Below are positions 1-12,404 of a DNA stretch of 64,000 bases, in pieces. The DNA comes from Ustulina deusta (taxonomy: Eukaryota; Ascomycota; Sordariomycetes; Xylariales; Xylariaceae), in contig JAJNNX010000033.1 in assembly GCA_023159155.1 (NCBI GenBank), positions 186,001 to 250,000 on the forward strand. The letters are read 5' to 3'. The position numbers and the translations under genes were made by a program. The notes below the pieces were generated by a model, which was not told the DNA's origin, made no database searches, and saw nothing but the letters and a program-made list of their open reading frames with translations. Within the stretch, counting starts at the first letter, position 1. Each line of letters starts with the position of its first letter.

Positions 1-1259
1 CATACCACACATAGTACGTGGCGTAACAGTGTATCGAGCTGTCGTGAAACATCTTGACGCAGTCAGAATAGAGAGTTTCCGCTTGTTCGGGTGTCACGCC
101 AATGTACCCGAGTACCTTGTCGCTTGTAGGTAACAATAGCTCGGCGTTGACGCTGAGAACGGCGCCGCGCCGTCGCGCCACCGGATCCGTGGGCCACGTG
201 CCGTAAGGTACGCGGTAGGTCTTCTTCTTGATGTCCACAAACCCGGCCTGCTTCATAATATCTCCTATGTCCGGCACGATAGGGATCTTTCGGCCTTCGG
301 TGGCTGCAGCCGCCGACATCATGTGCTCCATGTATCTATTGACCGGGACCTTGGGGTCGATTGTTCCGTCTTCCTTCTCGGCTACCCAGTGGAACTCTTG
401 CAGTTCAAGCCAGCCGCCGGGTTTTAAATGGCTAGGGTCCTATTTCAGCATGACGTTCACAGTTTCGCGTCTTCAGTGTTGGGGGGCCCAGTTCAACACA
501 TACGCTATAGCACTTTCGATGACGGTCGGAGTCGACCTCATGTATCCGCAAGCCTCGCGCATGTGGATGAAGTCATAGTCGTTGTCGTGGACCTGCACCC
601 TCGGCGCTTATGAGCTGCTGCTTAGGCAATCAATTGGACGGGTTGATTACGACTAGAAGGACTTACCCATGTGTCTTCAACGTCATCTACTTGGAATGTT
701 ACGTTCGGCGGAACTCTTCTCTCACCATCAGTCAAGTTGCACCAATCATCTTGAGGGGATTACGACATAGACCTACGACGTGGGCTGTATGGGACTGAGA
801 TCGAGGCCCAGAATATTAGCCTCTGGATATCGATCTCCCACTGGGACCGTCGCCGTCAGCAATGCTTTGAACAAGTTGAGGTTATTGGCAGTGATGGGTT
901 ACTTTCGATTGCCCATAATCCTATTCCGGTCGCAAGATCCATGACCTTCTTAGGTGGCTCGGCCATGGGTGCCAGATAGAGTTGCTGGTCTAGAATATCC
1001 ATCACCAAGATATGCATGAGCTCTTCACGCTGCTGCTCGATCTCATCGTTTGGTAGACTGTATCGACCCTCACGGTACGTATGATATCTAAGAATCAGGT
1101 CAGTAAATTTTGACGACTCAGGGCGAGCCGGCCCGTGCAAGTCGACTGTTATTGCTCTCACCTTCGCCCGCCCTCCCACAGGTGTCTATCAGCGCCAGTC
1201 TCCAGCGACATGCCAGTTCTCTCGGTGATCCAGTCAGAGGTGCCGTGAGTGGAAGCCAT
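1..1259 (-). CDS. LaeA-like SAM-dependent methyltransferase, 3' end cut by the window edge
   Basis: The spliced product is a class I methyltransferase of the LaeA/UMTA-like fungal family, whose members act as regulators or tailoring enzymes of secondary metabolism. Proposed exons on the minus strand are 1259-1162, 1087-903, 840-777, 718-667, 592-504 and 431-1, with introns of 58-74 bp; all junctions keep phase. The first junction restores EGGRRYHTYREGRY followed by LPNDE, the family's N-terminal signature. Next come the SAM-binding motif I (VMDLATGIGLWAIE), GLDLSPIQP, VPPNVTFQVDDVED, YDFIHMR and AHLKPGGWLELQEF. About 306 residues are visible, and the frame is still open at base 1, ending in ATYYVWY, which resembles the extreme C terminus of the family, so only a few residues are probably missing. 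The start is the ATG at 1259. Without splicing the frame is broken by stops, but the clean splice sites argue against a pseudogene. Family membership is secure; whether it is the LaeA orthologue or one of the many paralogues cannot be told here. Confidence 0.85.
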
Positions 1260-4200
1260 TGTGATTAGCACGCGCCTCGCGCAGGGCGAATGGAAGTATT
1301 GCTGGGCGTCGACGACAAATTGACGGGGGTGAAGAGAAGGAAAAGGCTCATGGGCACGCAATGTGCTCGAGGAAACAGCTAAGAAAGCAGGGGAAATTTA
1401 ATCGATTGGGCAAATCGACAGCGGGTGGCAGGGGGTCAATCGATTTGGCCGTTTTCTGGGATAACAAGTTTCCCCTAAGGTCAAGGCCAGGGAGATAGCG
1501 TATGCTGGGTTGTCTGGACTGGGAAGTGTGGGGAGGGTCCCGTCTCTTTAAATGCTTCTCGAAATTGGGCGGGAGTTCCCAAGTGTCGTGCCTAGTGCAT
1601 GCAATGCAAGGGTAAGGAGAGAGTGAAGGACGGCGAACCGGGATCGGTGAAGAGGCCGGACACAGGCGAAGCGAAATCAAATATGGCTAGAATAAGGAGA
1701 GAAGCTTTTTAAGAGGCCCAAGCGAGACACGATGGCACCGAGTCAAGCCAGTGACTGGTCGCCGGCAACCGTCCCCACGCCCATCCCCCCTGGAGTTGGA
1801 GGGGTACAACGCTGATTCCAGGCCCAAGGATCCAGGGCTGGATAGTGCTGACCAGTGGCGATGCGTTACCTAAGCTGGTGTCCTGGCTCGTCATTGGTGA
1901 GCCGTACTCCTGGGACGAGAAGCCTTGGTGTCGGTGGTTGTTGGTTGGCATTTGACGGGACTATTTCAGGTACCTATGCGATCCATGCAAAACGAATGCA
2001 GTGCACTGTACACGCAACCCGACGCCGGTTTGGGGAAAGCCCGCGATAAAGTAGGCACCCTTTGCACACCGACCTGCCTCGCCAGGGAAAGCTGGAATAG
2101 AGGGGTGAGAGACGGTCGAGCGCGGGGTGTTTGAATCGCGTACATTGTTGGTAAAGCGGTGTCATCCAGACAACAAACACCACCACCCACCCGTTTTTCT
2201 CCCCTTCCCGAGCATACTGCCCACTAAGCACCGCACTGTCGATGGCCGTGTCGAGGGTTCCTGGGGCACCGGAATCTACTATGTAGATGCGATCGAGTAT
2301 AGACCGCGCATGCTTGTTAGTGTGGGCTTCAAAGAAAAAAATAATAAAAGCCGAACCCAGGTCCCGGGAACCAAGAGCGAACGAGGGGGGTTCACAGACC
2401 CAGCTCGTTCCCGACACCGTGTCTTCGTCGCTCGCGTAATCCGTCTTGTCGGGATCGTGGTAGTAATTGTTGGTCCATCACATGCAACGCAAAAAGTACC
2501 CAGCGATTAGGAGGCGCCTAGCCTACCGCCGCGCTGGGTCGGTCCAACGAAGCTGGTCGGACAAGAGCACAAGCGGCACGGCAACGACCTCTCTGTGCGC
2601 CCTGACTCGCCCGTCCGAGCGTTGGCAAATGCTCACCTGCATTAGGTCGATTCCCAAATTTTCTGTTTTCAGCCCCGTGCAGCGTGGCGGCCGTGTCGCG
2701 GCGTGGAGAGTTTTCACCTTGACCGCCTGATTTAGAATGACAACACGAGAGCAACGATGAGACGGTACAGTATTTCCCCAGATGGCCACTTGAATCTGAT
2801 AGGCAGCCGACAGGCAATTGGACGGCATCATGGCCAAACCGGTCCCTTCCGGTAGTACAAGTATATATGCTGGTCGGGGAGGAAGTTCTTTATCGCCCTG
2901 CGCTATAAGTTGATAAGTGAAGGGGTGCTTGGCTTGGCGTAGAATCCCCGATAGTTATTCCATGGAGCCGTGCTGGGTCACCCGTGAGGCTGCAAGCATC
3001 GGGTCCAGTAGATCTGGGCCACGACAAATACATATATGTAGGTACCTATATGGGTCCAGTCGCCGTGTTGTTGGTAAGGATACACTAAGCAAAGAGGTAC
3101 CTTGGGTAGAGAGTGGTGTCCACCTTGCGCGGGTTATATCAAGCAGATACCTGACAGTCTAGATAGAGAAAGCCACTATTCATGCTTTAGCCTTGATAGC
3201 AATGATCCATCCTGTGAGCCGTCATTCGTCCGAGTTGTGTCATGCTGATGGTCACTAGGACAGAACTGAGGTGCGCCTAGCAAATTACAATTGCAACATC
3301 AAAATCAGCTAAGTGACTTGCTTTCACCGACTGCATGATCCCTTGTCGATCAAAGAAGAGCGTTTTTTTTTTTGCCCTATTTCCATGGTGCGAATGGCTA
3401 CTAGATAGACCGCGAGCACGCCATATGTACCATCCACCAATAACCATAGATAGGCACCCAGTACCTTACCTTAGGTGGGCTAGGTATTTATACTAGTTGT
3501 GGAGAATATTCGACATAAGGCAGTGCAAAGTCGAGCAGGTGATTACCTACTACTACCTACTACTAAGTACCTGTGTATAATTAGGTTTACAACCTTGACT
3601 ACATATGCAACTTGGAGTACATAGGTGCTAGGTAATGTTCTTTGTAACTCTCAGTGTTGCCAAGAACTTGGAGTAATTAGCTATACTACTAGCGCTGCGT
3701 AGGTAGGATGTCGATGAATATTCTGTCCTTGAGAATACGAGTCTAAACTAGCGTCACCCCACACGGCCTCTGGAGTTAGCGGTCTGAGGTGGTGGTTGGG
3801 TGAATGGACACTAACACTTGATGGATGGCCTGGAGATCTCGAAAACGGTGACAACCCTTGGGGACTTGTGTGAACATTAGTTGTGGTGACAACAAAGGTA
3901 ATATGCGGGTTTGCAATACACCACTTACATTCGAAAGCATGTCTGTATACGGAAGTCCTGGTATCCCACTTCGGGATATTGCTGGCCTTTTGGTTTTTGG
4001 CTCAACTGGTCAAGGACTAACAGAAGGTTGCGACAAAAAGACCAAAAACCCCTCGCATCATACATTGCAATAGGCTCCCAGGACTGAAGCATCGCAATCT
4101 CATGACCTATACTAGAAGAGCTTTTCCGATACCCTGACAAGCCCTGACAGGTATGTCACCTTACGTCAAGGTGGGGAGGCAGCTTCACCCTTAGCTAGAG

Positions 4201-5221
4201 CCGCATCTTTACTAATCCCTTATCATTATCATCTGATTCTTAAGGCACTGGGAGTTCTCCAGAACCGCGCATGCGGGGAACGGTGGGGTGTGAGGGGATT
4301 AGTGACCGATCTGGAGGTGGTGTACGCTACATATCATTGATACCTATAGCGGACTTGTATTAAGGCCACTATATTGAAGCCTCAGTGAGACATCCCTATA
4401 TTAGATTACCTAATAGATATGACCTAGATTACAAGAAGCCCTGTCTAATGACACTTATGCGTTCGCCCGAATCCAATTTTTTTATATTTTCTCAGGTAGG
4501 TAGGTAGGTCATTATCGCAAACATCAAAAACGTCGGGCTCGTCAAGGGTGTCATATCATGGACCAGCTACCCTGGGTAGCTAAGGTATGATCACTACTAC
4601 GTCGAGTTCCGGGAGGATCCAGGCCCCTTAATTAGACTGGCATCTCCAACTCCAAATAGGTAAGTACCTACTATACTTATCTGGCGACCTCGACTTCTGC
4701 CTCTCCATCCTGTACAGTAGCAGTCAAGCCAACACATGAGAGTATACCTACTAACGTGAGTCAGGTATGGGTGATGGAGGCATCCTGTTTACACCCCATG
4801 CTTAATCAGCTAGGTACCTCCCGTCTTGTACTGCAGTGGGTATGATACCTACCTACATAGTATAAAGGTAAGCATTCACCCCAGATGTAGGACATATATA
4901 CATACCCCTTAGGTATATTCTGTGAGCGCCTTTGTATATTTATTCTTAGGTATCATTAACGGCTGAGACTACCTCGCGTGGCTTGGGTGGTAGCAAGGGT
5001 CTTGAATCAAATTCTTGCAAGTTTTTACCTGCAATGTCTCACCCTTTTCTCCCACAGTCTTATAGCAGAGACCGTACCTTACCTCAAGGTTAGATAAATG
5101 CAACCCCTCCCACTCGCCAATGTCGCTGTCGCAACTGCTGCTTGTACTCCATTGATTGCATTCTCGTGTAACTCGAGCTGCGCACGCGTGGCCGCTGCCG
5201 GCCCCTCCTACCCAGTCCATA
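1260..5221. other. Intergenic region, no gene supported
   Basis: This 4-kb gap lies between the divergently oriented methyltransferase and the antiporter. Short open frames here start with non-ATG codons or lack coding character. It holds a T11 run near 3365 and many TACCTA/TAGGTA motifs (around 3540-3570, 4495-4510, 4660-4680 and 4840-4870). Promoters of both flanking genes must lie inside it, but I could not single out elements. Confidence 0.6.
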
Positions 5222-8123
5222 ATGGCCACTATCACCACCACTGTTTTCTCCACCGCTACTGTTGTTTCTGCGAAAGCCGCTGCCACCAGTGTTCCTCCCC
5301 AGGGCGGTATCTTGGAAGGTGTCCTTCCCAATGTCTTCAGCACCTCGAATCCCATCAATCTCTTCATCATCCAGGTACGACGACGATATATTCACTTCCC
5401 CCCCTCCCCTCTACTCTCTCCCCCATCCCATCTATGTAGTCTGCAACGTTCCGTCATAGTTTCGTGTAATACTAGCGCGCAGCTGTACAGTACTAACCAG
5501 ACGCAACGGTCTAGGCCGGCATTATCATTATCTTATGCCGTCTGCTCCACTATCCTCTATCTCGCCTGGGCCAACCCCGTGTGATCGCTGAGGTCATCGG
5601 CGGCATCTTGCTAGGTCCGTCTGTCTTGTCGCGCATCCCTCACTTCAAGGATAACATCCTGCCCGCCGACTCGTTGCCCGTGCTGAACAATGTCGCGAAC
5701 CTGGGCCTCATCTTGTTCCTCTTCCTTATCGGCCTCGAAGTCGACCTGCGCTTGTTCGTCTCCAATTGGCGAGTCGCCCTCGGTGTCAGTCTTGGGGGCC
5801 TTCTTTTGCCCTTTGGTCTAGGCTACGCCATTGCCTGGGGGATATATCACCAGTTCAAGGAAGAGATTACTCATAATGTCAATTTCGGCGTTTTTGGCCT
5901 GTTCGTCGGTACCGCCCTGGGCATCACTGCATTCCCCGTCCTGTGTCGTATCCTCTCAGAGCTCAATCTCCTCTCCAACTCTGTCGGTGTAACTGTCCTG
6001 GCCGCTGGTGTTGGCAATGATGTAGTGGGCTGGATCCTCCTTGCGCTCTCTGTAGCCCTGGTGAACAATGCCAACGGACTAACCGCCCTTTACGTCCTTC
6101 TCGTCACTGTCGGCTGGCTTCTCTTCTTGATCTTTGCAGTCAGGCCCGTATTCCACTGGGCTCTGCGAAAGACGGGTAGCATCCAGAATGGCCCGACTCA
6201 GGGCATGATTGCTGTAACACTGTTGCTTGTACTTACCTCGGCCTGGTTTACTAGTATGTTTGTCCTGTCAAACGTCAGATGCTGCGTACAATCTAACGAG
6301 AACAGGCATTATTGGTGTTCATGCAATCTTTGGCGCTTTCCTGGTGGGTTTGATATGCCCCCACGATGGCGGTTTCGCTATCAAGGTCACAGAGAAAATT
6401 GAAGACTTGATCACTGTCCTTTTCATTCCCTTGTACTTCGCCTTTTCAGGTTTGAGCACAAATCTTGGGCTTTTAAATGACGGTATCACATGGGCCTATG
6501 TGATAGCTATCATTGTCGTTGCTTTTGGGGGTAAGATAATAGGCGGAACTGTGGCTGCCAGACTCAACGGGCTTGTTTGGAGAGAAAGTCTCACTATTGG
6601 GGTGCTGATGAGTTGCAAAGGTTTAGTTGAACTGATTGTTCTGGTAAGTCGCATACAATAACCGACCCAAAGCCTGCTAACCCCCTTTACAGAATGTTGG
6701 TCTCCAAGCCCATATCCTAAGTCAGAAGACTTTTACCATGTTTGTCGTCATGGCTCTTGTGACTACTGTGGCTACAACTCCCCTGACAAAGTTGTTGTAC
6801 CCACCATGGTACAGGGTTAAACTGGAGAAATGGAAACGTGGTGAGATCGACTGGGACGGGAAACCTCTCTCACTTGCAGACTCGGACGGGGCTGGGCCAT
6901 CAGAGGAACGTTCAGATTCCAGCGTTCGCCGGCTTTTGGTCTACCTACGCCTAGACAGTCTTCCGAGCCTCTTCACTTTCATTTCCCTCCTCGGTGAAGA
7001 GCATGCATTGAGGCCTGCAAGTACATCAACTGACGACATCTATCAGGGGCCACCAATCAAGAAGCGCCCTCTCGAGGTCCATGCACTACGTATTGTTGAG
7101 CTTACCGAACGTACCTCTTCGGTGATGAAAGTTACTGAAGGAGAGGATGCTTCCCGAAGAGATCCCGTGGTGAATGCATTCCAAACCTTCTCTCTACTAA
7201 ATGATGTAGCGGTCTCTAGCAGTGTTGTCGTTGCCCCAGAGGAGTCATACGCCGATATTGTGACCACGCATGCTTCAGAACAGAAGTCTGACTTTGTCCT
7301 TATTCCTTGGAGCGAGATTGGTAGTAATACGGAAGACCAGTCGATCTCATATAGAGTCTCTTCAGAGGACCGCTTTACTGGGAAATCCCATCTCGATTTC
7401 ATCCGAAATACACTCAGCGCGGCCGTCTGCAACACTGGTATTTTCATAAGCAAAGGGTTCAGTGGCATTGCGCCTATTAAGAAGTCACGCCTGGCGTTTT
7501 CTCGCACTATCAGTGCAGCTTCTCTGCCGAGTCATATGGAGGCTGCCCTCCCTCCTATTGCCGACAAGTCACATCATGTCTTTCTACCCTATATTGGTGG
7601 TGTTGATGACCGAGTAGCGTTGAGCTTCGTTCTTCAGCTTGCCAAGAACCCCAATGTGACGGCAACCATTGCGCACTTCACCTGGGTAACCGACGATGAC
7701 GAGATTACAGCGATTCCCGAGAACACCTTCGTAGAAGATCCTTCTTCATTGAAGGCTATCATAAATACTGAAACTACAGCACAGGACAGCTCTTTTCTGG
7801 CTACCAACCGATCAAGCCTGTCGCCTAACCTAAGTGCCCGTATCAATTTTATTGAGGCATCGGTATCGAGAAGTTCGGCTTCAGGCCACGTTGTTGAACT
7901 AGCCTCCAAGTATGTTGGACAGAACCCTCACAACGCCGGTGACCTTATTGTCGCTGGTCGTCGGCACGCCATGTTGCCGGCTTCATCTCGAGGTCCAGAG
8001 CAAGCTAGCACTCTTTATGAGATGCAGAACACAGTCGGAGTACTTGGTGAGAGGGTGGCTACGAGTGATCTGAGGGCTAGTGTACTCGTCCTTCAGGCAG
8101 CGGGCAAAGGTCTCAATTCTTAA
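5222..8123 (+). CDS. K+(Na+)/H+ antiporter of the CPA2 family, Kha1-like
   Basis: This is a monovalent cation:proton antiporter, expected in endomembranes, where yeast Kha1 supports K+ and pH homeostasis. Exons are 5222-5374, 5515-6253, 6306-6643 and 6693-8123, giving 886 residues, close to yeast Kha1 (873). Intron 1 has a perfect TACTAAC branch point at 5491-5497. The N terminus leads into NPINLFIIQ, then a CRLLHYPLSRLGQPRVIAEV segment and GGILLGPS, the hallmark of this family. GLEVDLRLF follows, and GVGNDVVGWILLAL near residue 217 carries the Asn-Asp pair of the ion site, typical of electroneutral CPA exchangers. IIGVHAIFGAFLVGLICP is restored by the second splice. The membrane part (roughly residues 40-480) is followed by a long soluble C-terminal region of about 400 residues, as in Kha1/CHX proteins. 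The ATG at 5222 has A at -3 and G at +4. Ion preference cannot be read from sequence alone. Confidence 0.93.
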
Positions 8124-9615
8124 TAAATCGTAGCTTTTATCACGAATGTATATGGCGTCGGATTCTCCGCCCAATTTCTCACTCCCTTATTTGTTCTATG
8201 TCAGATACTTTAATCTTCGGCTCGCACTAGCCCTGGTGCTTAGGTTTCGCGACACAGGACATACACTCCGTCATATTTCGCGTTTGACTACATAGCATGC
8301 AAGTAGTTACCAACTGCTTACTAGAGAACACACAATGGAAGGATAGGAATGCACCTGAAGTTTGTTTGCCTTGGATGGTCTTTATCTCCAGTTTTCATTG
8401 TTCAACACAGCTCATTTAAGTATGGCAAGATCGCGCCAGATTAGTATGCTCCAGCCTGTGGCTAACTTGGCGTCTATATAGCTATTGACTATGAAACCAA
8501 GTTGGCAAACATCTGCTTGCCTTGCTGCGCACCGTGCTAGGGCAACCTTATCCTCTCTACCTTTTACGCACGACCTCTGACTAGCGACACTGGTCCCTTA
8601 ACGCGCCGGGCATTAGAGAGTCCCCGGCACCGAGTCTATGACATGACTGACAGGAACGACCACACGATAGCAAGTACTCTCTATTTTCATGGCTTCCGTG
8701 TTACAATACCGAAAACTTCGAATAAGTCGATATAGCCTCAAGGGTTGCAAGCGATCCGGAGTTACATTATTATCATTTTCTTCATTGAACTCTGAGATGA
8801 CGAGCCCGAGCAGCTGGCGTCACTGCGATTATCTTCGTCGTACCCTAGGAAATCATTCGTGAGCTTGAGCCTGTGGTCACCCTCGTGTGCTCAATCTGGA
8901 AGATTTGCGGCGCCGTTCTAGTTCGAGAACCATCAACAGCAAAAAGATCTTCGAGGAGATCTTCGCAGCCCAATTCGCCCCGAGCAACTATTCGGGTACG
9001 CGGGGCCGAAGTTCAGAATGAATAGAAGAGGTAAGGATTGCTGTGCGACTATATTACGCTGTTATGCTCTGAATCTAATCAGACTCGCACACCAGCTCAG
9101 CATCTCATTGACCGTCGTTCGGAAGCAGTAGATATCGTGATGCTATCTAGCATCGGAAGCTCGACTACCATAGTCAGCCCTATTTGAAATTTGGAGTCGA
9201 ATATTGCCATTTATGGTGAAGGAAATAAAGTATTTCAAGAGCTAGAATATCCCTAATTAGGCAACTTGTGCTCCCGAGACACATCAAAACGGGGCATGGG
9301 AAACTCCAATGCACTGACCTAAATTGTCTGTTTCTATGTATTGTTTACTTTGCCATCCTTAGTTAATGGCTAAGTTCTGCAACCCAGCTTTGTCCAATAT
9401 CCCGATCCTTGACACGGTTACTCTGCTATGGGCTAGATTATATATCTTCTACGTCTTGATAAGCACCTTGGCTCTATGGAGGGAGAATAGCACCTCAAAA
9501 TTACAGGGATGCGGCAATGGTTCTGATAGCACCCGGGCCATTTCCCAGAAGGCTTTCATCCCACCCTAAATAGGGCGAACACAGTATCGAGAGAAAAAAT
9601 ATATTTAAACCTGAC

Positions 9616-10103
9616 AGACCAGGACCACGCATGCAATCCCAAATAGACAATCCCCGAAGCAGATCATATGCCTAAACGAAACAGGTCATCCTGTTAGAGT
9701 CAAACAAAGCCTTAGAATCAGTGTAGCCAAAAGCCTCGAGAGCAATAGTATAAAAACAATTAGTCGGTCGAAAGCATTAATAGTTAAGCACGTGTCCAGT
9801 TACGAGGCAGCCAACTTCAGCACAGCAGTCCAATATTACGCAAGAAATTTTGATCAAATAAAATATACGCTAGAGCTCATAAATTCGAAAAGATTCATCG
9901 ACTCCGAGGTGTAACTAGCTATAACAGAAAACATAGACCAAGCTCTAACCTTATCTAAAAAGGCCCAAAGCCGGCAGGCCCAGAAAGACCTCAAAGCAGA
10001 CCTTCGAAACGCATACGGCACGGAGTTCATATGTTTAACAAGAATCCCAAGTTCACAGAGGCAAAAATCCGTCTGCCATGTAGGCATAGGCAGGAGATAG
10101 AGT
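9616..10103 (+). pseudogene. Possible relic of a coding sequence, interrupted by a stop
   Basis: In one plus-strand frame there are about 99 sense codons, one TAA at 9913-9915, then about 63 more sense codons. The translation is hydrophilic and helix-like around the stop, for example SSYEAANFSTAVQYYARNF before it and NIDQALTLSKKAQSRQAQ after it. No ATG opens the frame and I recognise no family. It may be a degraded mobile-element or host gene fragment, or a chance open frame; in 64 kb some frames of this length occur by chance. Confidence 0.2.
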
Positions 10104-12131
10104 CAGCGCGTTAGCCAACTATACTCCCATTAGCATCTAGTTAATTAGTGGCCTTTACGCCAGTACTTGGATAGTTGTGAGCCTCAGCTTTCTCTCCGAT
10201 TTAAGTTAAAAAAGTTCGTCTAATATATAGCCTGAATTATCATACGGCTTGGCAATAAGCTGCTAAAGTCCAGGACATATCATATTTTAGATTTCTGCCA
10301 TCTGTTCGACTACCATTGTTCTATAAGTTGATCAACCTAGTCTCGCCATATTAGCCACCCGGCAGCTGCAAAACAACAGCTAAATAAACCGTGAAGGCCG
10401 CAGTGTTCGACTGTTTCCCATTTGGTTTACAGTTGGCAAGATATATCGTGAGACCTTGCTATACACGAGCCAGGGCTTGGGAAATACCAGTTTCAAAATT
10501 GAGTCCCAATATCCCTAAGAGTCGTTCAGATAGTGACGAACATTCTTTGTTCCACTCCCGATGCGTTCGGGCGATAGAAATAAAGCATCAACGCAAAAGC
10601 AGTTCCCAGATCATCTGATCAAAGTCGACACGTCTTCGCACCGCCTCCTGATCGCTGTTTTAGCGACTTGCCAGGCGTTTTGAAAGAGACCCTGTTTTCA
10701 TCGAACAACGGCGTTCTAAGGAGCCTGTTTGGTTCTAACTTGGTTATCACCCACACTCGGTTTGCTAGTTTGATATCTAATGACTCCCCTTTTTGGTCTC
10801 CCTGAGCATTTATATCGAACATGGTCTTTAGCAGCCATTCATTGGGATGAGTTTCCAGGCACACGGGTTCTGCTGGTCCCCTCTCCTGTTATATATAAGT
10901 ATCTAAGACTAATAGACTTTAGAAGACCTCAAGAACCAATTGAATGTTGTTTGAGCGTGCCAGTTGAGTCGGACCCTAGAACCACTGTAACTGTCAAATA
11001 TATCTGACACAAGGATCGAGTTGATATTTCACCGATCGTTGTATTCAAATATCCATTTGCGAGTTTGCATCTGCGACGGACTGGTATATATACCGTTGTT
11101 GCCGGCAGCGCAATAACGGCGTCATTTTGCTTTGTCACAGTATTCCTCACAGCAGGGCGCTTGATGAGCGGCGATGTATAAGCATACGTAGTGTACATAG
11201 GCTTGCTGGTCTACGACAACAACGAGAAGCAAGCACTCGTTAGATATTGGGCCCAAGACGCTCGATATTTCTAGGACCATGGGAGATCACGACATAAAAA
11301 TATGGGCGATTTAGTGATGTGATTTGGGCTTGTGCCAGGTTATCGGCTGAAAAATGATATGCTTCAGCGGCTTGATGAGTTAGCGCACTACCTCGCCAGT
11401 TGTGCTTTTGCTTTGGAAGCGAGGCAACCCGGAAAGAGACCAAGGATGTTGTCCAATCCTAGGAAGCGAGGGCGAACACCCAGAGCGAAGCAGAAACGAA
11501 GAGAATAGAATAAGGAAACCAGATGCTAAGCAAGGCTGTGCGTTAGAATACAAGGCGGCAGGAAGACTACTGTATCTAGATGACTTCTTGGAATTAGAGA
11601 CCTCTATTTGATTTCCGAGATCACCCACAAGGCTGACTCTAGATACCGGATCCGTATCACGTCCCGTCCCGACCGCGCGGATCGGCACTACCACACGGTC
11701 TCCGGCCATACAGCACCAGCTCGCTTAACTATCTAACCTAGCTTAGATATGAACGCCAATGAGAAGGATCGGTAAACGAGCCTGAAGAATCAGATAACTC
11801 TTTTGCATTCCGATCCTATGACGGCCAAGCCACAGGATGTCGTGGGCGTTCTGCGAGCAAGGATGGACGAGAATATGTTTACGGACCGATTACACCGGTG
11901 AGTTCGGACTGCCGCAGTTGCTTCAAGATACTAGAAGGAAGACCTGAGACCTCCACCGTATCTCTTGTCTTCCTCCCTTTTCCTGCTACGCCACAGCACA
12001 CCGACTGAAATATCCTACAATCAAGCCGTCGGGAATGGACGAGTCTATGGTAGCTATTGTAGTACCGAGACTATGGCCGACCCAGAGGTCGTGGATTTTG
12101 GTACGCTAGGATTCCTTCAAAAAGAACATGT

Positions 12132-12148
12132 TCGTCGTCGTCGTCGTC
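12132..12148. repeat. (TCG)n microsatellite
   Basis: Five TCG units plus two bases, in non-coding DNA. Confidence 0.8.
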
Positions 12149-12383
12149 ACCCAATACACACGGCGCTGGATATTCAGCACGTTTACTGAGCAAATCCTTC
12201 CAGAAGGACAGAGAGTAGGTTAGCCTGCGGCGCAGCAAAGCCAAGTCGCTCGAAGGAAGACACACTCGCGGATCTTGCCTCTCTTTGGGTTATATGGGAC
12301 CTATTGCGCACGCCACGCTGTCGATCTCGTGTTCCAATACGGCCGCGATCACTATCTGGCCCGTCGGCCATCTTCGTCATATA

Positions 12384-12404
12384 GGGGGGGGGGGGGGGGG
12401 GGGG
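12384..12404. repeat. G21 homopolymer
   Basis: An uninterrupted run of 21 G residues on the plus strand in non-coding DNA. Runs of this length can form quadruplexes and are prone to length errors in sequencing, so the exact count should be treated with care. Confidence 0.9.

Larger units (their letters stand above)
8124..12383. other. Gene desert, part 1, partly AT-rich
   Basis: No supported gene. The stretch about 9150-10400 is richer in A/T than its surroundings. A non-ATG reading frame that looks partly protein-like crosses 9616-10103 and is described separately. A short (TCG)n microsatellite lies at 12132-12148. Remaining open frames are short, mostly begin with non-ATG codons, and show no family motif I recognise. 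Confidence 0.5.

Noticed and set aside
11380..11709. 109-codon minus-strand frame starting with ATG
   Set aside because: The composition is not coding-like and no motif or neighbour supports it.
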